Positions 12,000 to 21,925 of a stretch of 64,000 nucleotides of DNA are shown here, piece by piece. The position numbers were made by a program, and so were the translations under genes. Under the pieces are notes generated by a model. That model was not told where the DNA came from. It saw only the letters and a list, made by a program, of their open reading frames with translations, and searched no databases. Numbering within the stretch: position 1 is the stretch's first letter; each line of letters starts with the position of its first letter. The stretch covers positions 16,891,142-16,955,141 of the forward strand of contig NC_087076.1 of assembly GCF_026151205.1 (NCBI RefSeq), in the 5' to 3' direction. This stretch comes from Bolinopsis microptera. Taxonomy: Eukaryota; Ctenophora; Tentaculata; Lobata; Bolinopsidae.

Positions 12000-12598
12000 T
12001 TAAAATCTGTATGTATAATGTACTCCTAAACCGTAGTCAATCAAGTGAACTCCTAGGCTATACTCATCACTAGTAATATCAAATGCTCTACCATCAATGA
12101 TTTCATAAAATTTGGACCTGTGTCCGTCCATCCTTTTATGCAAGCTATTAATAGTCCTACCCACATAGTTTTTCTTACAAATCGAACACTGTACAAGATA
12201 GATGATGTTATAGGTCTTGCAACAACCAGGGGCTGATTTGATCTTTTTGCCATTTGATGTGATGGAGTCCTTACTCATGATCATTTTACAACACTTGCAG
12301 TTTCTTCTGTGACAGGGTTCAGTTTTACCATGTTTAGCACCTAAGGCAAGCTGTTTAGATGTAACGAGGCGAGATCTAAGCGTAGATCCCGTTTTCTTCA
12401 CAAACTGAAACAGTTTTTTCCTTTCGGTGCTGTGGTGGAGTTTGTGGCTTGCTGACTCTCACTTTCACTAAAACTACGAGTTCGTCTCAAGTGACCTTCG
12501 TATTTCTGGACAACATTCACCAAGTCATTGTCACTTCCATAACTGGTTGGTGAGCAGTTTATTTGTTTCAATGTTCTCGGTAAGCTGTTGGTTAACAA
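12000..12598 (-). pseudogene. GIY-YIG endonuclease fragment of a Penelope-like element
   Basis: The minus frame at 12000-12401 encodes cysteine pairs (EPCHRRNCKCC and PGCCK), then IIYLVQCSICKKNYVGRT, LHKRMDGHRSKFYEI and LGVHLIDYGL. That is the C-terminal GIY-YIG nuclease of Penelope-like retroelements with its typical preceding zinc-binding cysteines: the GIY equivalent is IIY, the YIG equivalent is YVG, and the arginine lies in KRMDGHR. The 12398-12598 minus frame, serine-rich and ending near the start of the first, may be the preceding linker in another frame. No reverse transcriptase was found upstream, so this is a 5'-truncated fragment. Confidence 0.75.
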
Positions 12599-12659
12599 AG
12601 TATTCTATACATTTCCCGAGTAAGGGGAGTATGGAATATGGATATTGGTCGATAAGTAT

Positions 12660-12737
12660 TTGGATCATTAGGGTCCCCGTTCTACTCGCCATTTTCACTA
12701 AAAGTAACCAGTTTTTATGTACCTAGCTCGCACCATG
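12660..12737. repeat. Minisatellite, left remnant (about 42-bp unit)
   Basis: Elements such as CTACTCGCCATTTTCACTAA and AAAGTAACCAGTTTTTATGTAC match the array that resumes at 18337. The transposon at 12738-18328 interrupts it. Confidence 0.8.
12730..12737 (+). repeat. Target-site duplication GCACCATG, left copy
   Basis: An identical octamer lies at 18329-18336, immediately outside the other end of the G/C-run-ended transposon. Confidence 0.8.
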
Positions 12738-13173
12738 GGGGGATGCAACGTCAATTAATGTCAGTATTCCATAAAAACCCCAAACTGACATTGACATTAA
12801 TTGACATTAATTGACATTAATTGACATTAATTGACATTAATTGACATTATTTGACATTAATTGACATTAATTTGTCTTGAAATTTGAGATTATCATTATT
12901 CGATAAATATTCAAGATATTCACGTCTATGTAAGTTAGACCGGTTCAAAAAAACAAAATGTCCTTGCATAATTATGAGTATGTTCTTATCTGTTGATCCT
13001 TAGGTTCAAAGACCACCAAAAAAATTTCAGCTTCCAACTCTTCCATCTTCGGTCCCCACCGGCCACGCCCATATTTTATTGGTTTCTTATACAGGTAAAA
13101 TATCTAGAATCGGCTTTTTTAGTATGAAGGAGTAATGTTAGCTGTTTAAGATTCGTTATTCAAATATAAATGT

Positions 13174-16101
13174 CATGAAGGGCACGCCCACACATGCTAC
13201 AAGTGGAACGGAAACAGCGTAGTGGACTACTTCATTGCATCAACATCCTTTCTTCACCGTGTCAAGAGCCTCTCAGTGGGTGAGCACACTCTGTTCTCCG
13301 ATCACAATCCAATCTTACTCAGCCTTTGGCATAGACGAAGGGCCCCTCAAAGGAGTAGTCAAGCTCCCACCAGTATCTACGAAGAAGCTCCCTTTCGATA
13401 CAAGATCACAGAAGAGGGCTTAGCCAACTTCACAAAATCATTTGAAGAGCCTGAGTTCATTCAAAGAATCTCCCAACTGACCAAAGATGTCGAATCCACT
13501 CCAAAAACCCATGAGGCAGTTGAAGCACTGAATAGGCATATTACAGAACTCATAAACGATGTCGCTAAAAAAGAGTTTGATATCTCTAAACAAACTAAGA
13601 ATCCAAAACCTAAGTTCGCCTCATGGTTTGACGGCAAGTGTCACACTGCACGACGCCTTTTCAAACGGTCAATAAAAATTGTCGACAATAATCCTGATAA
13701 CCAGAGAATCAAAACACGGCATCGTGCCAACTCTAGAGGATATCGAAAGATTGTCAATAAGAAAAGAGATGACTTCTTCAATAGCCTTAACAAGAAGATT
13801 AAAAACGGTAAAACTATATCCTGGAGAGATTTCAAGAAGCTTAAGAACTACAAGAAGGAAGAAGTCCAAACTGAAACGGAGCAACTCAACTCTTTCCATC
13901 ATTTCTACTCTGAGCTATATTCTGACAATCATCCAACCGTAGACACTCTCACTAAAAGAGCTCTCCTCGAAGAAGCCAACGCCCTATCCGAGGGATCTGC
14001 CCCTAATGAGTCACTGAACAGCCCATTTACATCGGATGAGCTGAACGCTGCGCTAGGCGAACTCAAATCGGGCAAAGCATCTTCTTTTGACCACATCAGC
14101 AACGAAATGCTCCGGGGTCTGAGCATGAATATGAGGTCGCTCCTCCTCAAACTCTTCAATTTGTGCCTGGAGACAGGAGTCTACCTCTGGAGCAAAAGTG
14201 TGATCACACCAATTCACAAAAAAGGGTGCATCAGGAACCCTGACAACTATAGAGCAATAGCAGTCTGTAGCTGTATCGGAAAACTGCTCTCTACGATGCT
14301 GCTATCTCGGCTCGTTAATCACCGCCAAATCTCACATCCTGATCCACCCAACCAAGCAGGCTTTACCAAAGGAAGTCAATGTAATGACCATATATTCACG
14401 CTGATGTCCACCATAGAAAAATACAAGAAAGTCAAAAGTAAAATATATGCAGTGTTCATTGATCTTCGCAAAGCTTTCGATCTAGTCTGCAGACAAGCTC
14501 TCATGTTCAAACTAGCCTGCTATGGTGTCAATGGTGGCTACTACGACATCATCAAAGACATGTACAGCAAATCAGAGGGTCATATCAAGATGAATGGGAA
14601 AATCAGTGAAGCATTCAAGATCCTTAAAGGAACTGAACAAGGACACCCACTTAGCCCTGAGTTTTTCAAAGTTTACTTTAAAAAGCTTTCTGACCTCCTC
14701 AACGAAGCTACTGCGAACTGTCCGACACTCGCTGGACTTTCAGTGACTCACCTAGCGTGGGCTGATGATCTAGTAATCCTCGGCCTAGATCCTGAGTCTC
14801 TCCAAAAGTTGCTTACGATTATTGGGGACTACTGTAACGAATGGGGTCTGGAAATCAATATCTCCAAAACCAAATTCATGGTCTTCAATGGCAAAGGACC
14901 AGACATCCCAAATTGGCGTCCTTCCATTCACGAAAGAGATATCGAGATGGTCTCCAGCTACTGCTATCTTGGGATTATTATAAGCAGCACAGGGAAATTT
15001 CGGCAAGCAACTGACTCTCTATACCGTAAAGGACTTGGAGCTTACTTCAGCTTGAGAAGCACTATAGACCGGAGATTCGTTGATGCATCCTGCCTTAACA
15101 AATTATTTAACACCCTTGTTAAGCCAATTTTACTTTACGGCTGTCAAGTTTGGGCCCCGGTTCTACCCACCGTCAATAAGGTCCTCTCTAGCTTCAGCAA
15201 GTTTCACAATCTTGATCATGCGGTCTCTCACATCGCTAAACAGCAACTTGAGCAAGTGCATCTACGACACCTAAAATACCTTCTTGGTATAAACAGAAGG
15301 GCAGTCAATGCTACAGCCTGGGGAGAAACTGGCTCATACCCAATCATTATTGAAATGTTGAAACTGAGCACTAAATATTTCAAAAGAGTTATGAGCCTCC
15401 CCTCTAAACAACTAGTCAAAGCTGCAATGACTGAGCAGATTAACCTCAAATTGTCATGGTTTGTAGGCATCGAATCAATCATCAAATCATTCAATAACAT
15501 CGACCTTCTTGAAAGGAATTCATCATCGCTGTTGAACGCAACCTCACTCGCAGACTCCTGCAGCCCTGAATTAATCACAGAGAACCTGAAAAAACAGTTC
15601 CGCGATTCCTGGGGTTCTCTGGTGAAAGATTCTAGAAAACTATCATTCTACAGTGAAGTCAAAACAGAATTTGCATGGGAGCCATATCTAACCTATGCTA
15701 GGTCTTTTCAGGACAGAAGGGCAACCACACAGATTCGGTCCAGTTCTCATCACCTTAGAATTGAAAGGGGGAGATATGACAAAACTCCAATTGATGAAAG
15801 GACCTGCAACTATTGCGAGCTTAACACCAACCAGCTATTCATCGAGGACGAGAATCATATGCTCCATTTCTGCCCCCTAGGGAAAGGTCCTAGGGACAAA
15901 TTTCAAAATCTCAGTGGAAACCTACTCAACAATGTTGGTAATGGTAGCTTCAATCTTGCCTCCACGTTCATGTCGCAGTCTGATTGCAAGGATACTCCCA
16001 GTGATGAGGACGTAAGTTTGATCAAACTCTCAACCAGCACCATTAACAAGATCTACAGACTAACCCTCAACTTCAAAGACAGTCTGAAAGCAGATAATTA
16101 G
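13174..16101 (+). CDS. LINE ORF2 (partial endonuclease, reverse transcriptase)
   Basis: The open frame is uninterrupted to the stop at 16099-16101. Upstream of the first GTG (13222) it continues in frame to about 13151, giving HTCYKWNGNSVVDYF, the late APE-endonuclease block, followed by the SDHNPI motif near residue 27. Reverse transcriptase motifs follow in order: LKSGKASSFDHI (about residue 280), VFIDLRKAFDLV (about 413), GHPLSPEFFKVYF (about 475) and the catalytic WADD (about 513). At about 862 comes CNYCELN...DENHMLHFC, a C-terminal zinc-knuckle-like motif. The 959-codon frame after GTG lacks the N-terminal endonuclease half, so there is no genuine start codon and the copy is probably not active alone. 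An internal stretch (15296-15568) is repeated in copy 2. The clade is unresolved among L1/Tx1- and CR1/Jockey-type LINEs. Confidence 0.9.
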   Translation, partial: HEGHAHTCYKWNGNSVVDYFIASTSFLHRVKSLSVGEHTLFSDHNPILLSLWHRRRAPQRSSQAPTSIYEEAPFRYKITEEGLANFTKSFEEPEFIQRISQLTKDVESTPKTHEAVEALNRHITELINDVAKKEFDISKQTKNPKPKFASWFDGKCHTARRLFKRSIKIVDNNPDNQRIKTRHRANSRGYRKIVNKKRDDFFNSLNKKIKNGKTISWRDFKKLKNYKKEEVQTETEQLNSFHHFYSELYSDNHPTVDTLTKRALLEEANALSEGSAPNESLNSPFTSDELNAALGELKSGKASSFDHISNEMLRGLSMNMRSLLLKLFNLCLETGVYLWSKSVITPIHKKGCIRNPDNYRAIAVCSCIGKLLSTMLLSRLVNHRQISHPDPPNQAGFTKGSQCNDHIFTLMSTIEKYKKVKSKIYAVFIDLRKAFDLVCRQALMFKLACYGVNGGYYDIIKDMYSKSEGHIKMNGKISEAFKILKGTEQGHPLSPEFFKVYFKKLSDLLNEATANCPTLAGLSVTHLAWADDLVILGLDPESLQKLLTIIGDYCNEWGLEINISKTKFMVFNGKGPDIPNWRPSIHERDIEMVSSYCYLGIIISSTGKFRQATDSLYRKGLGAYFSLRSTIDRRFVDASCLNKLFNTLVKPILLYGCQVWAPVLPTVNKVLSSFSKFHNLDHAVSHIAKQQLEQVHLRHLKYLLGINRRAVNATAWGETGSYPIIIEMLKLSTKYFKRVMSLPSKQLVKAAMTEQINLKLSWFVGIESIIKSFNNIDLLERNSSSLLNATSLADSCSPELITENLKKQFRDSWGSLVKDSRKLSFYSEVKTEFAWEPYLTYARSFQDRRATTQIRSSSHHLRIERGRYDKTPIDERTCNYCELNTNQLFIEDENHMLHFCPLGKGPRDKFQNLSGNLLNNVGNGSFNLASTFMSQSDCKDTPSDEDVSLIKLSTSTINKIYRLTLNFKDSLKADN

Positions 16102-17076
16102 TTTCCTTTCTCAGTTTTCTATTTTTGTATTCTTTCTTCTTTTTTCCTCTCCTCCCTTTTTTCCTCCCAGCTTTGAATCTGTGATGGATGTGATGGAAGG
16201 CTTGCGTTCACTTTTATCCCTACATGGGCTCCCGGCCGTGCGTCCATGTAGGAGCTGTGGGGCCTTCCGAGTGATAGGGTTACAGTGACTGCTAGTAGAG
16301 AAAATATGAAGGTTCCACCAGTAGACATAAGTATCGAAAGCAGGGCATTGGCTCGACCTCCGAGGCGGGGTATCCGTGAGGACCCTGGTCGTAATCAGCT
16401 CTGCACTGTTTCAGTGTATCCTGATGCCTGAAATCTCGGACACTGCCTACGTACGGGGTAGACAGCCACGGATGATTTTGTCTGTGAGCTTTTCATCACT
16501 TCCTGACATGAGCCAGACCTCAGCTGGATCCTTCCTTTTCCTTTTTCTTTACTTCCCGTTCAGTTTACCTCTTCATCATCAGTTTGAGTTGCTTCGCATT
16601 GCATTCGAACTTTTCCTCCTCAGTTCACCACGGCACCTCTTTTGGATGCCTCCTACCGGGCAACACTAGCTTTCAGACACTGGCTAACTAACCGCGCACG
16701 GTTTAGTTTCTGTGTCTTTTCTGTGGCCGTGTATTCCGTTTTATGCCACCCTCTCTGCCGTTTTCGCGCTTGCGCTCACCCACTCCTCAGTGGGCTGTTC
16801 ATTTGACAGAGTTACTGGCTGGCACTCCCATCATCTTCTCACTCACCATCACTGCCCAATCAAACTTATGCAATCAAAATCACTATACACCCATAATCAT
16901 ATGATCAAAACACAAAGCTTTGAAATATACTTTTTTCTGTTTGAGATTTGAATAACGTTACTGTAATGTTCCAAATTATATTTTAAATGTTCAAAAAAAA
17001 AATGAAGGTATTTCGTTTAATGTGGGTTTTAAGTTCTGATGATGTTGAGAACCACGCCCTTGGATGGCCACGCCCA
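16102..17076 (+). other. LINE copy 1 3' UTR
   Basis: The segment begins with a C/T-rich stretch (about 16105-16165). Positions 16396-17082 recur base for base, as far as I can read, at 17348-18034. The poly-A run is internal, followed by about 90 bases ending GGCCACGCCCA, so the 3' terminus is not the A-run. Confidence 0.75.
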
Positions 17077-17082
17077 TTTAAG

Positions 17083-18028
17083 GAAGGGCAGTCAATGCTA
17101 CAGCCTGGGGAGAAACTGGCTCATACCCAATCATTATTGAAATGTTGAAACTGAGCACTAAATATTTCAAAAGAGTTATGAGCCTCCCCTCTAAACAACT
17201 AGTCAAAGCTGCAATGACTGAGCAGATTAACCTCAAATTGTCATGGTTTGTAGGCATCGAATCAATCATCAAATCATTCAATAACATCGACCTTCTTGAA
17301 AGGAATTCATCATCGCTGTTGAACGCAACCTCACTCGCAGACTCCTGCAGCCCTGCACTGTTTCAGTGTATCCTGATGCCTGAAATCTCGGACACTGCCT
17401 ACGTACGGGGTAGACAGCCACGGATGATTTTGTCTGTGAGCTTTTCATCACTTCCTGACATGAGCCAGACCTCAGCTGGATCCTTCCTTTTCCTTTTTCT
17501 TTACTTCCCGTTCAGTTTACCTCTTCATCATCAGTTTGAGTTGCTTCGCATTGCATTCGAACTTTTCCTCCTCAGTTCACCACGGCACCTCTTTTGGATG
17601 CCTCCTACCGGGCAACACTAGCTTTCAGACACTGGCTAACTAACCGCGCACGGTTTAGTTTCTGTGTCTTTTCTGTGGCCGTGTATTCCGTTTTATGCCA
17701 CCCTCTCTGCCGTTTTCGCGCTTGCGCTCACCCACTCCTCAGTGGGCTGTTCATTTGACAGAGTTACTGGCTGGCACTCCCATCATCTTCTCACTCACCA
17801 TCACTGCCCAATCAAACTTATGCAATCAAAATCACTATACACCCATAATCATATGATCAAAACACAAAGCTTTGAAATATACTTTTTTCTGTTTGAGATT
17901 TGAATAACGTTACTGTAATGTTCCAAATTATATTTTAAATGTTCAAAAAAAAAATGAAGGTATTTCGTTTAATGTGGGTTTTAAGTTCTGATGATGTTGA
18001 GAACCACGCCCTTGGATGGCCACGCCCA
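17083..18028 (+). mobile_element. LINE copy 2, short copy with internal deletion
   Basis: Positions 17083-17355 equal 15296-15568 of copy 1; from there the sequence equals 16404-17076. The junction falls on CAGCCCTG against CAGCTCTG, an 8-base near-identity, so 835 bp (15569-16403) are missing. The fused frame gives a meaningless 159-codon ORF (17142-17621). TTTAAG flanks both ends (17077-17082, 18029-18034). Near-complete identity with copy 1 implies a recent origin. Confidence 0.9.
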
Positions 18029-18328
18029 TTTAAGAAAATTAAATTTTGGAAAACCGTATTATTTTAGGTTTATTGTTTAGTGATCTGAATTTTTTTCACA
18101 TTTCACATTTCCATATGTGATAGTAGTGAATAAATTGATGATATAAACGTTCTAAAGTGCTAAAAATATGGTAGAACTACATAATCTCTGGTCGAAAAAT
18201 ATCGTGTCAATTAATGTCAGTATTCCAAAATTTTGCAAAACTGACATTGACATTAATTGACATTAATTGACATTAATTGACATTAATTGACATTAATTGA
18301 CGTTGCATCCCCCCCCCCCCCCCCCCCC

Positions 18329-18336
18329 GCACCATG
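18329..18336 (+). repeat. Target-site duplication GCACCATG, right copy
   Basis: This octamer directly follows the run of 20 C at 18309-18328 and is identical to 12730-12737. Confidence 0.8.
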
Positions 18337-18612
18337 CCATGGTCACTAAAAGTTACCAGTTTTGGTGTACTTTACTTGTCATTTTCACCCCAAAGTTACC
18401 TATTTGGTTACCAGTTTTAGTGTAGCTTACTCGCTAATTTCACCAGAAGTTACCAGTTTTGAGGTATCTCATTCGCCATATCTAACAAAATTTCCCAATT
18501 TTAATGTACTTTACTCGCCATGTTCACCAAAAGTTACCATTTTCCATGTACCTTACTCATCATGTTCACCAAAAATTGCCTGTTTGATGTTACTTGCTGA
18601 TTTCACCACATT
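18337..18612. repeat. Minisatellite, about 42-bp unit, right part
   Basis: Diverged units contain ACTTTACTCGCCATGTTCAC and CAAAAGTTACCAGTTTT. The unit phase continues that of the left remnant at 12660-12737. Confidence 0.8.
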
Positions 18613-18658
18613 ATGAAGTTCAGAAAGAAATATTATTCCTCAATTAACACTATATCTC

Positions 18659-18950
18659 ACTAGGGTGGAGACGTGACTGTAGTAGTTATGATGCGGAACA
18701 AGGAACGAGACTACGAGAGGGAGAAGAGGAGGGCCCCGTTGATATGGTGAGCCTGAACCACATGACCCACCATGCCACTCTCTCCCTCGAAAGATGGTCA
18801 CCAGTACTTTACCAGCCCGCCCCTCTGATAAGCAGCAGTGTGTGAGAGAACGGAGCGCCAGTACTCAGTCTGTGGAGGCCATGCACATGGTCTGTGACGA
18901 AGAGGAACCTGTGACCAGGCAACCAGAACAACATGTTGCCCGGCAACCAT
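18659..18950 (+). CDS. Possible isolated exons, unrecognised
   Basis: After a TCTCACTAG acceptor-like site, about 18664-18746 is open and charged (GGDVTVVVMMRNKERD, then YEREKRRAPLI) and ends at ATATG|GTGAGCC, a good donor. A second open stretch, about 18792-18950, follows CTCGAAAG and reads MVTSTLPARPSDKQQ... to a stop. The stretch is more GC-rich than its surroundings. I recognise no family, and no neighbouring exons were found among the flanking repeats. It could be exons of a gene whose other parts lie outside, or chance. Confidence 0.25.
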
Positions 18951-19040
18951 AACAAAGACCCTCTGAACAACCTGCCCGGCCCGCTTGGACAGAGCAGGTA
19001 ACTGCCCTTGTTAAATAACACTTTTGCGGGTTTATATCAG

Positions 19041-19190
19041 GGGGGGGGTGGGGTACCAATGGCATAAAATGGCATAAAATGGCATACGTTTTATGGCATA
19101 AATGGAAATTTTTATTGTCCAATTCTCCATTATGCAATTTATGTCATTGGTACCCCCCCCCCCCCCTCCCCCCCCCCTCCCCCCCCCCCC
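19041..19190. mobile_element. C-run-ended MITE
   Basis: The left end is G8-T-G4 followed by TACCAATGGCATAAA; the right end is TTTATGTCATTGGTA followed by C14-T-C10-T-C12. The terminal inverted repeats therefore match and the right homopolymer is strongly expanded. TATCAG flanks both sides (19035-19040 and 19191-19196). The interior has short ATGGCATAAA repeats and is non-coding. The G/C-run ends parallel the larger element at 12738-18328. Confidence 0.8.
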
Positions 19191-19196
19191 TATCAG

Positions 19197-19574
19197 AGAT
19201 ATTTCGGTTTTTTACCATGTCAAACACGGGAGCTTTGAGCACTTTTAGGAGAATATTCATTTTCGTTCATTTCGGTTCATTCCATGAACCTGGGTAATTT
19301 TACGCGAATTTTGATGCCTAGCTTATAAGTATAACTATATCCATCTTAGAAAATCGAATGGAGGCTTAACCCAATTCCCAGCACTTAAATACAGCAAACA
19401 CTTCGATGTCCCAATGTCCCAAATTCATGGAAATTGATGGATTTATCTTCTGAAACTAGCAAATTTCAAGATTTTCGTGTTGAAAAAAAATTTGTTTAGC
19501 CACACTTTGACAGAAAGGCTGGCGCGCGCGCACAATTTATAACTGCACACGCGTTCGCTTGGTTTATGAAGAGG
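19197..19574. other. Spacer without recognised gene
   Basis: The spacer is AT-rich, with a GCGCGCGC patch near 19525, and lies between the C-run element and the satellite. Confidence 0.35.
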
Positions 19575-21925
19575 ATTTTGGAATATGTTTTGGTGGTGAA
19601 ATAGGTAGTACCTGTCCTAAACCATCATAAAAATCAAGTTTCGGCCTCTCAACCCACTCAAGCCATTCCCAGGGGCCACGCCCATCCCAAAATAGCTGAA
19701 ATCCAGGTAAAATCAAGATTGAAAATCTTTACCCCCGTATGCGATTTATGTTCCGGGGTAAGGTGGCCCATGTTTTAGTATAAAATGGGTACTGACTATC
19801 CCAAACCATCAAAAAAACCAAGTTTACACCTCTCAAACCACTCAGGCCACTCCCAGGGGCCACGCCCATCCCAAAATAGCTGAAATCCAGGATTAAAAAT
19901 CTTTACCCCCGTATGCGATCTATGTTCCGGGGTAGGTGGCCCATGTTTTAGTATAAAAATGGGTACTGCCTATCCCAAACCATCATAGAAACCAAGTTTC
20001 GGCCTCTCAAACCACTCAGGCCACGCCCATCCCAAAATAGCTGAAATCCAGGTCAAATCCCATACAAATCCTGTCTGAGAATCTTTACCCCCGCGCCGTA
20101 TGCGATTTATGTTCCGGGGTAGGTGGCCCATATTTTAGTATAGAAATCGGCACTGCCTATCCCAAACCATCATAAAAACCAAGTTTCGACCTCTCAACCC
20201 ACTCAGGCCACTCCCAGGGGCCACGCCCATCCCAAAATAATTGAAATCCAGGTAAAATCAAGATTGAAAATCTTTACCCCCGTATGCGATTTATGTTCCG
20301 GGGTAGGTGGCCCATGTTTTAGTATAAAAATGGGTACTGCCTATCCCAAACCATCATAAAAACCAAGTTTCCACCTCTCAAACCACTCAGGCCACTCCCA
20401 GGGGCCACGCCCACCCCAAAATAGCTGAAATCCATGTCAAATCCCATACAAATCCAGACTGAGAATCTTTACCCCCGTATGCGATTTATGTTCCAGGGTA
20501 GGTGGTCCATGTTTTAGTATAAAAATGGGTACTGCCTATCCCAAACCATTAAAAAACCAAGTTTCGACCTATCAAACCACTCAGGCCACTCCCAGGGGCC
20601 ACGCACATCCCAAAATAGCTGAAATCCAGGCCAAATCCCATACAAATCCAGACTGAGAATCTTTACCCCCGTATGCGATTTATGTTCCAGGGTAGGTGGC
20701 CCATGTTTTAGCATAAAAATGGGTACTGCCTATCCCAAACCATCATAAAAATCAAGTTTCGACCTCCCAACCCACTCAGGCCACTCCCAGGGGCCACGCC
20801 CATCCCAAAATAATTGAAATCCAGGTAAAATCAAGATTGAAAATCTTTACCCCCGTATGCGATTTATGTTCCGGGGTAGGTGGCCCATGTTTTAGTATAA
20901 AAATGGGTACTGCCTATCCCAAACCATCATAAAAACCAAGTTTCCACCTCTCAAACCACTCAGGCCACTCCCAGGGGCCACGCCCACCCCAAAATAGCTG
21001 AAATCCATGTCAAATCCCATACAAATCCAGACTGATAATCTTTACCCCCGTATGCGATTTATGTTCCAGGGTAGGTGGCCCATGTTTTAGCATAAAAATG
21101 GGTACTGCCTATCCCAAACCATCATAAAAATCAAGTTTCCACCTCCCAACCCACTCAGGCCACTCTCAGGGGCCACGCCCATCCCAAAATTACTGAAATC
21201 CAGGTAAAATCCAGACCGAGAATCTTTACCCCTGTGATGCTTTTTGTTCCGGAGTAGGTGGCACATGTTTTAGTGTTTAAATAGGTAGTACTTGTCCCAA
21301 ACCATCATAAAAATTAAGTTTCGACTTCTCAACCCTCTCAGGCCACTCCTAGGGGCCACGCCCACCCCAAAATAGCTGAAATCCATGTCAAATCCCATAC
21401 AAATCCAGACTGAGAATCTTTACCCCCGTATGCGATTTATGTTCCGGGGTAGGTGGTCCATGTTTTAGTATAAAAATGGGTACTGCCTATCCCAAACCAT
21501 CATAAAAACCAAGTTTCCACCTCTCAAACCACTCAGGCCACTCCCAGGGGCCACGCACATCCCAAAATAGCTGAAATCCAGGCCAAATCCCATACAAATC
21601 CAGACTGAGAATCTTTACCCCCGTATGCGATTTATGTTCCAGGGTAGGTGGCCCATGTTTTAGCATAAAAATGGGTACTGCCTATCCCAAACCATCATAA
21701 AAATCAAGTTTCGACCTCCCAACCCACTCAGGCCACTCCCAGGGGCCACGCCCATCCCAAAATAATTGAAATTCAGGTAAAATCCAGACCGAGAATCTTT
21801 ACCCCTGTAGTGATTTTATGTTCCGGGGTAGGTGGAACTCAGGTCATATCCATTCTAAAATTACTGAATTCAAGGTGAAATGAAAATAGCTAAAATCTGG
21901 AAACCCCTACCCCTGTAATCGTTTT
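19575..21925. repeat. Satellite, alternating 184- and 195-bp units
   Basis: The TTCCGGGGTA or TTCCAGGGTA anchor recurs twelve times (19751, 19925, 20112, 20296, 20491, 20685, 20869, 21064, 21247, 21442, 21637, 21821). Spacings are 174, 187, 184, 195, 194, 184, 195, 183, 195, 195 and 184. Short units carry GTAAAATCAAGATTGAAAAT; long ones carry CAAATCCCATACAAATCCAG. All units contain GGGGCCACGCCCATCCC or a close variant. The first and last units are diverged. Confidence 0.95.

Larger units (their letters stand above)
13151..17076 (+). mobile_element. LINE copy 1, 5'-truncated non-LTR retrotransposon
   Basis: This copy contains the C-terminal part of an APE-type endonuclease, a full reverse transcriptase and a C-terminal cysteine/histidine motif, then about 1 kb of 3' UTR. 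The 3' UTR has pyrimidine tracts, an A10 run at about 16993 and a terminal CCACGCCCTTGG...CCACGCCCA block. It is flanked by TTTAAG at 13145-13150 and 17077-17082, a candidate target duplication. The 5' truncation falls within the endonuclease. It is inserted in the inverted-repeat transposon 12738-18328. Confidence 0.88.
12738..18328. mobile_element. G-run-ended TIR transposon (MITE) carrying nested LINEs
   Basis: The left end GGGGGATGCAACGTCAATTA is matched in reverse complement by the right end (about 18293-18313), which then continues into a run of 20 C. Each end also has a palindromic block in which AATGTCAGT faces ACTGACATTGACATTAA, followed by tandem TTGACATTAA units (left about 12790-12870, right about 18245-18300). 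Without the LINE insertions the element is about 720 bp and non-coding. The 8-bp duplication and a terminus beginning with G suit hAT, Merlin, P or MULE relatives; I cannot decide among them from ends alone. Confidence 0.8.

Noticed and set aside
17340-17362. Retrotransposed spliced LINE RNA (intron removal) explaining copy 2
   Set aside because: The missing segment begins AATTA, not GT, and the junction sits on a shared 8-mer.
17142-17621. 159-codon ORF in LINE copy 2
   Set aside because: It is an artificial fusion of ORF2 sequence with 3' UTR caused by the internal deletion.
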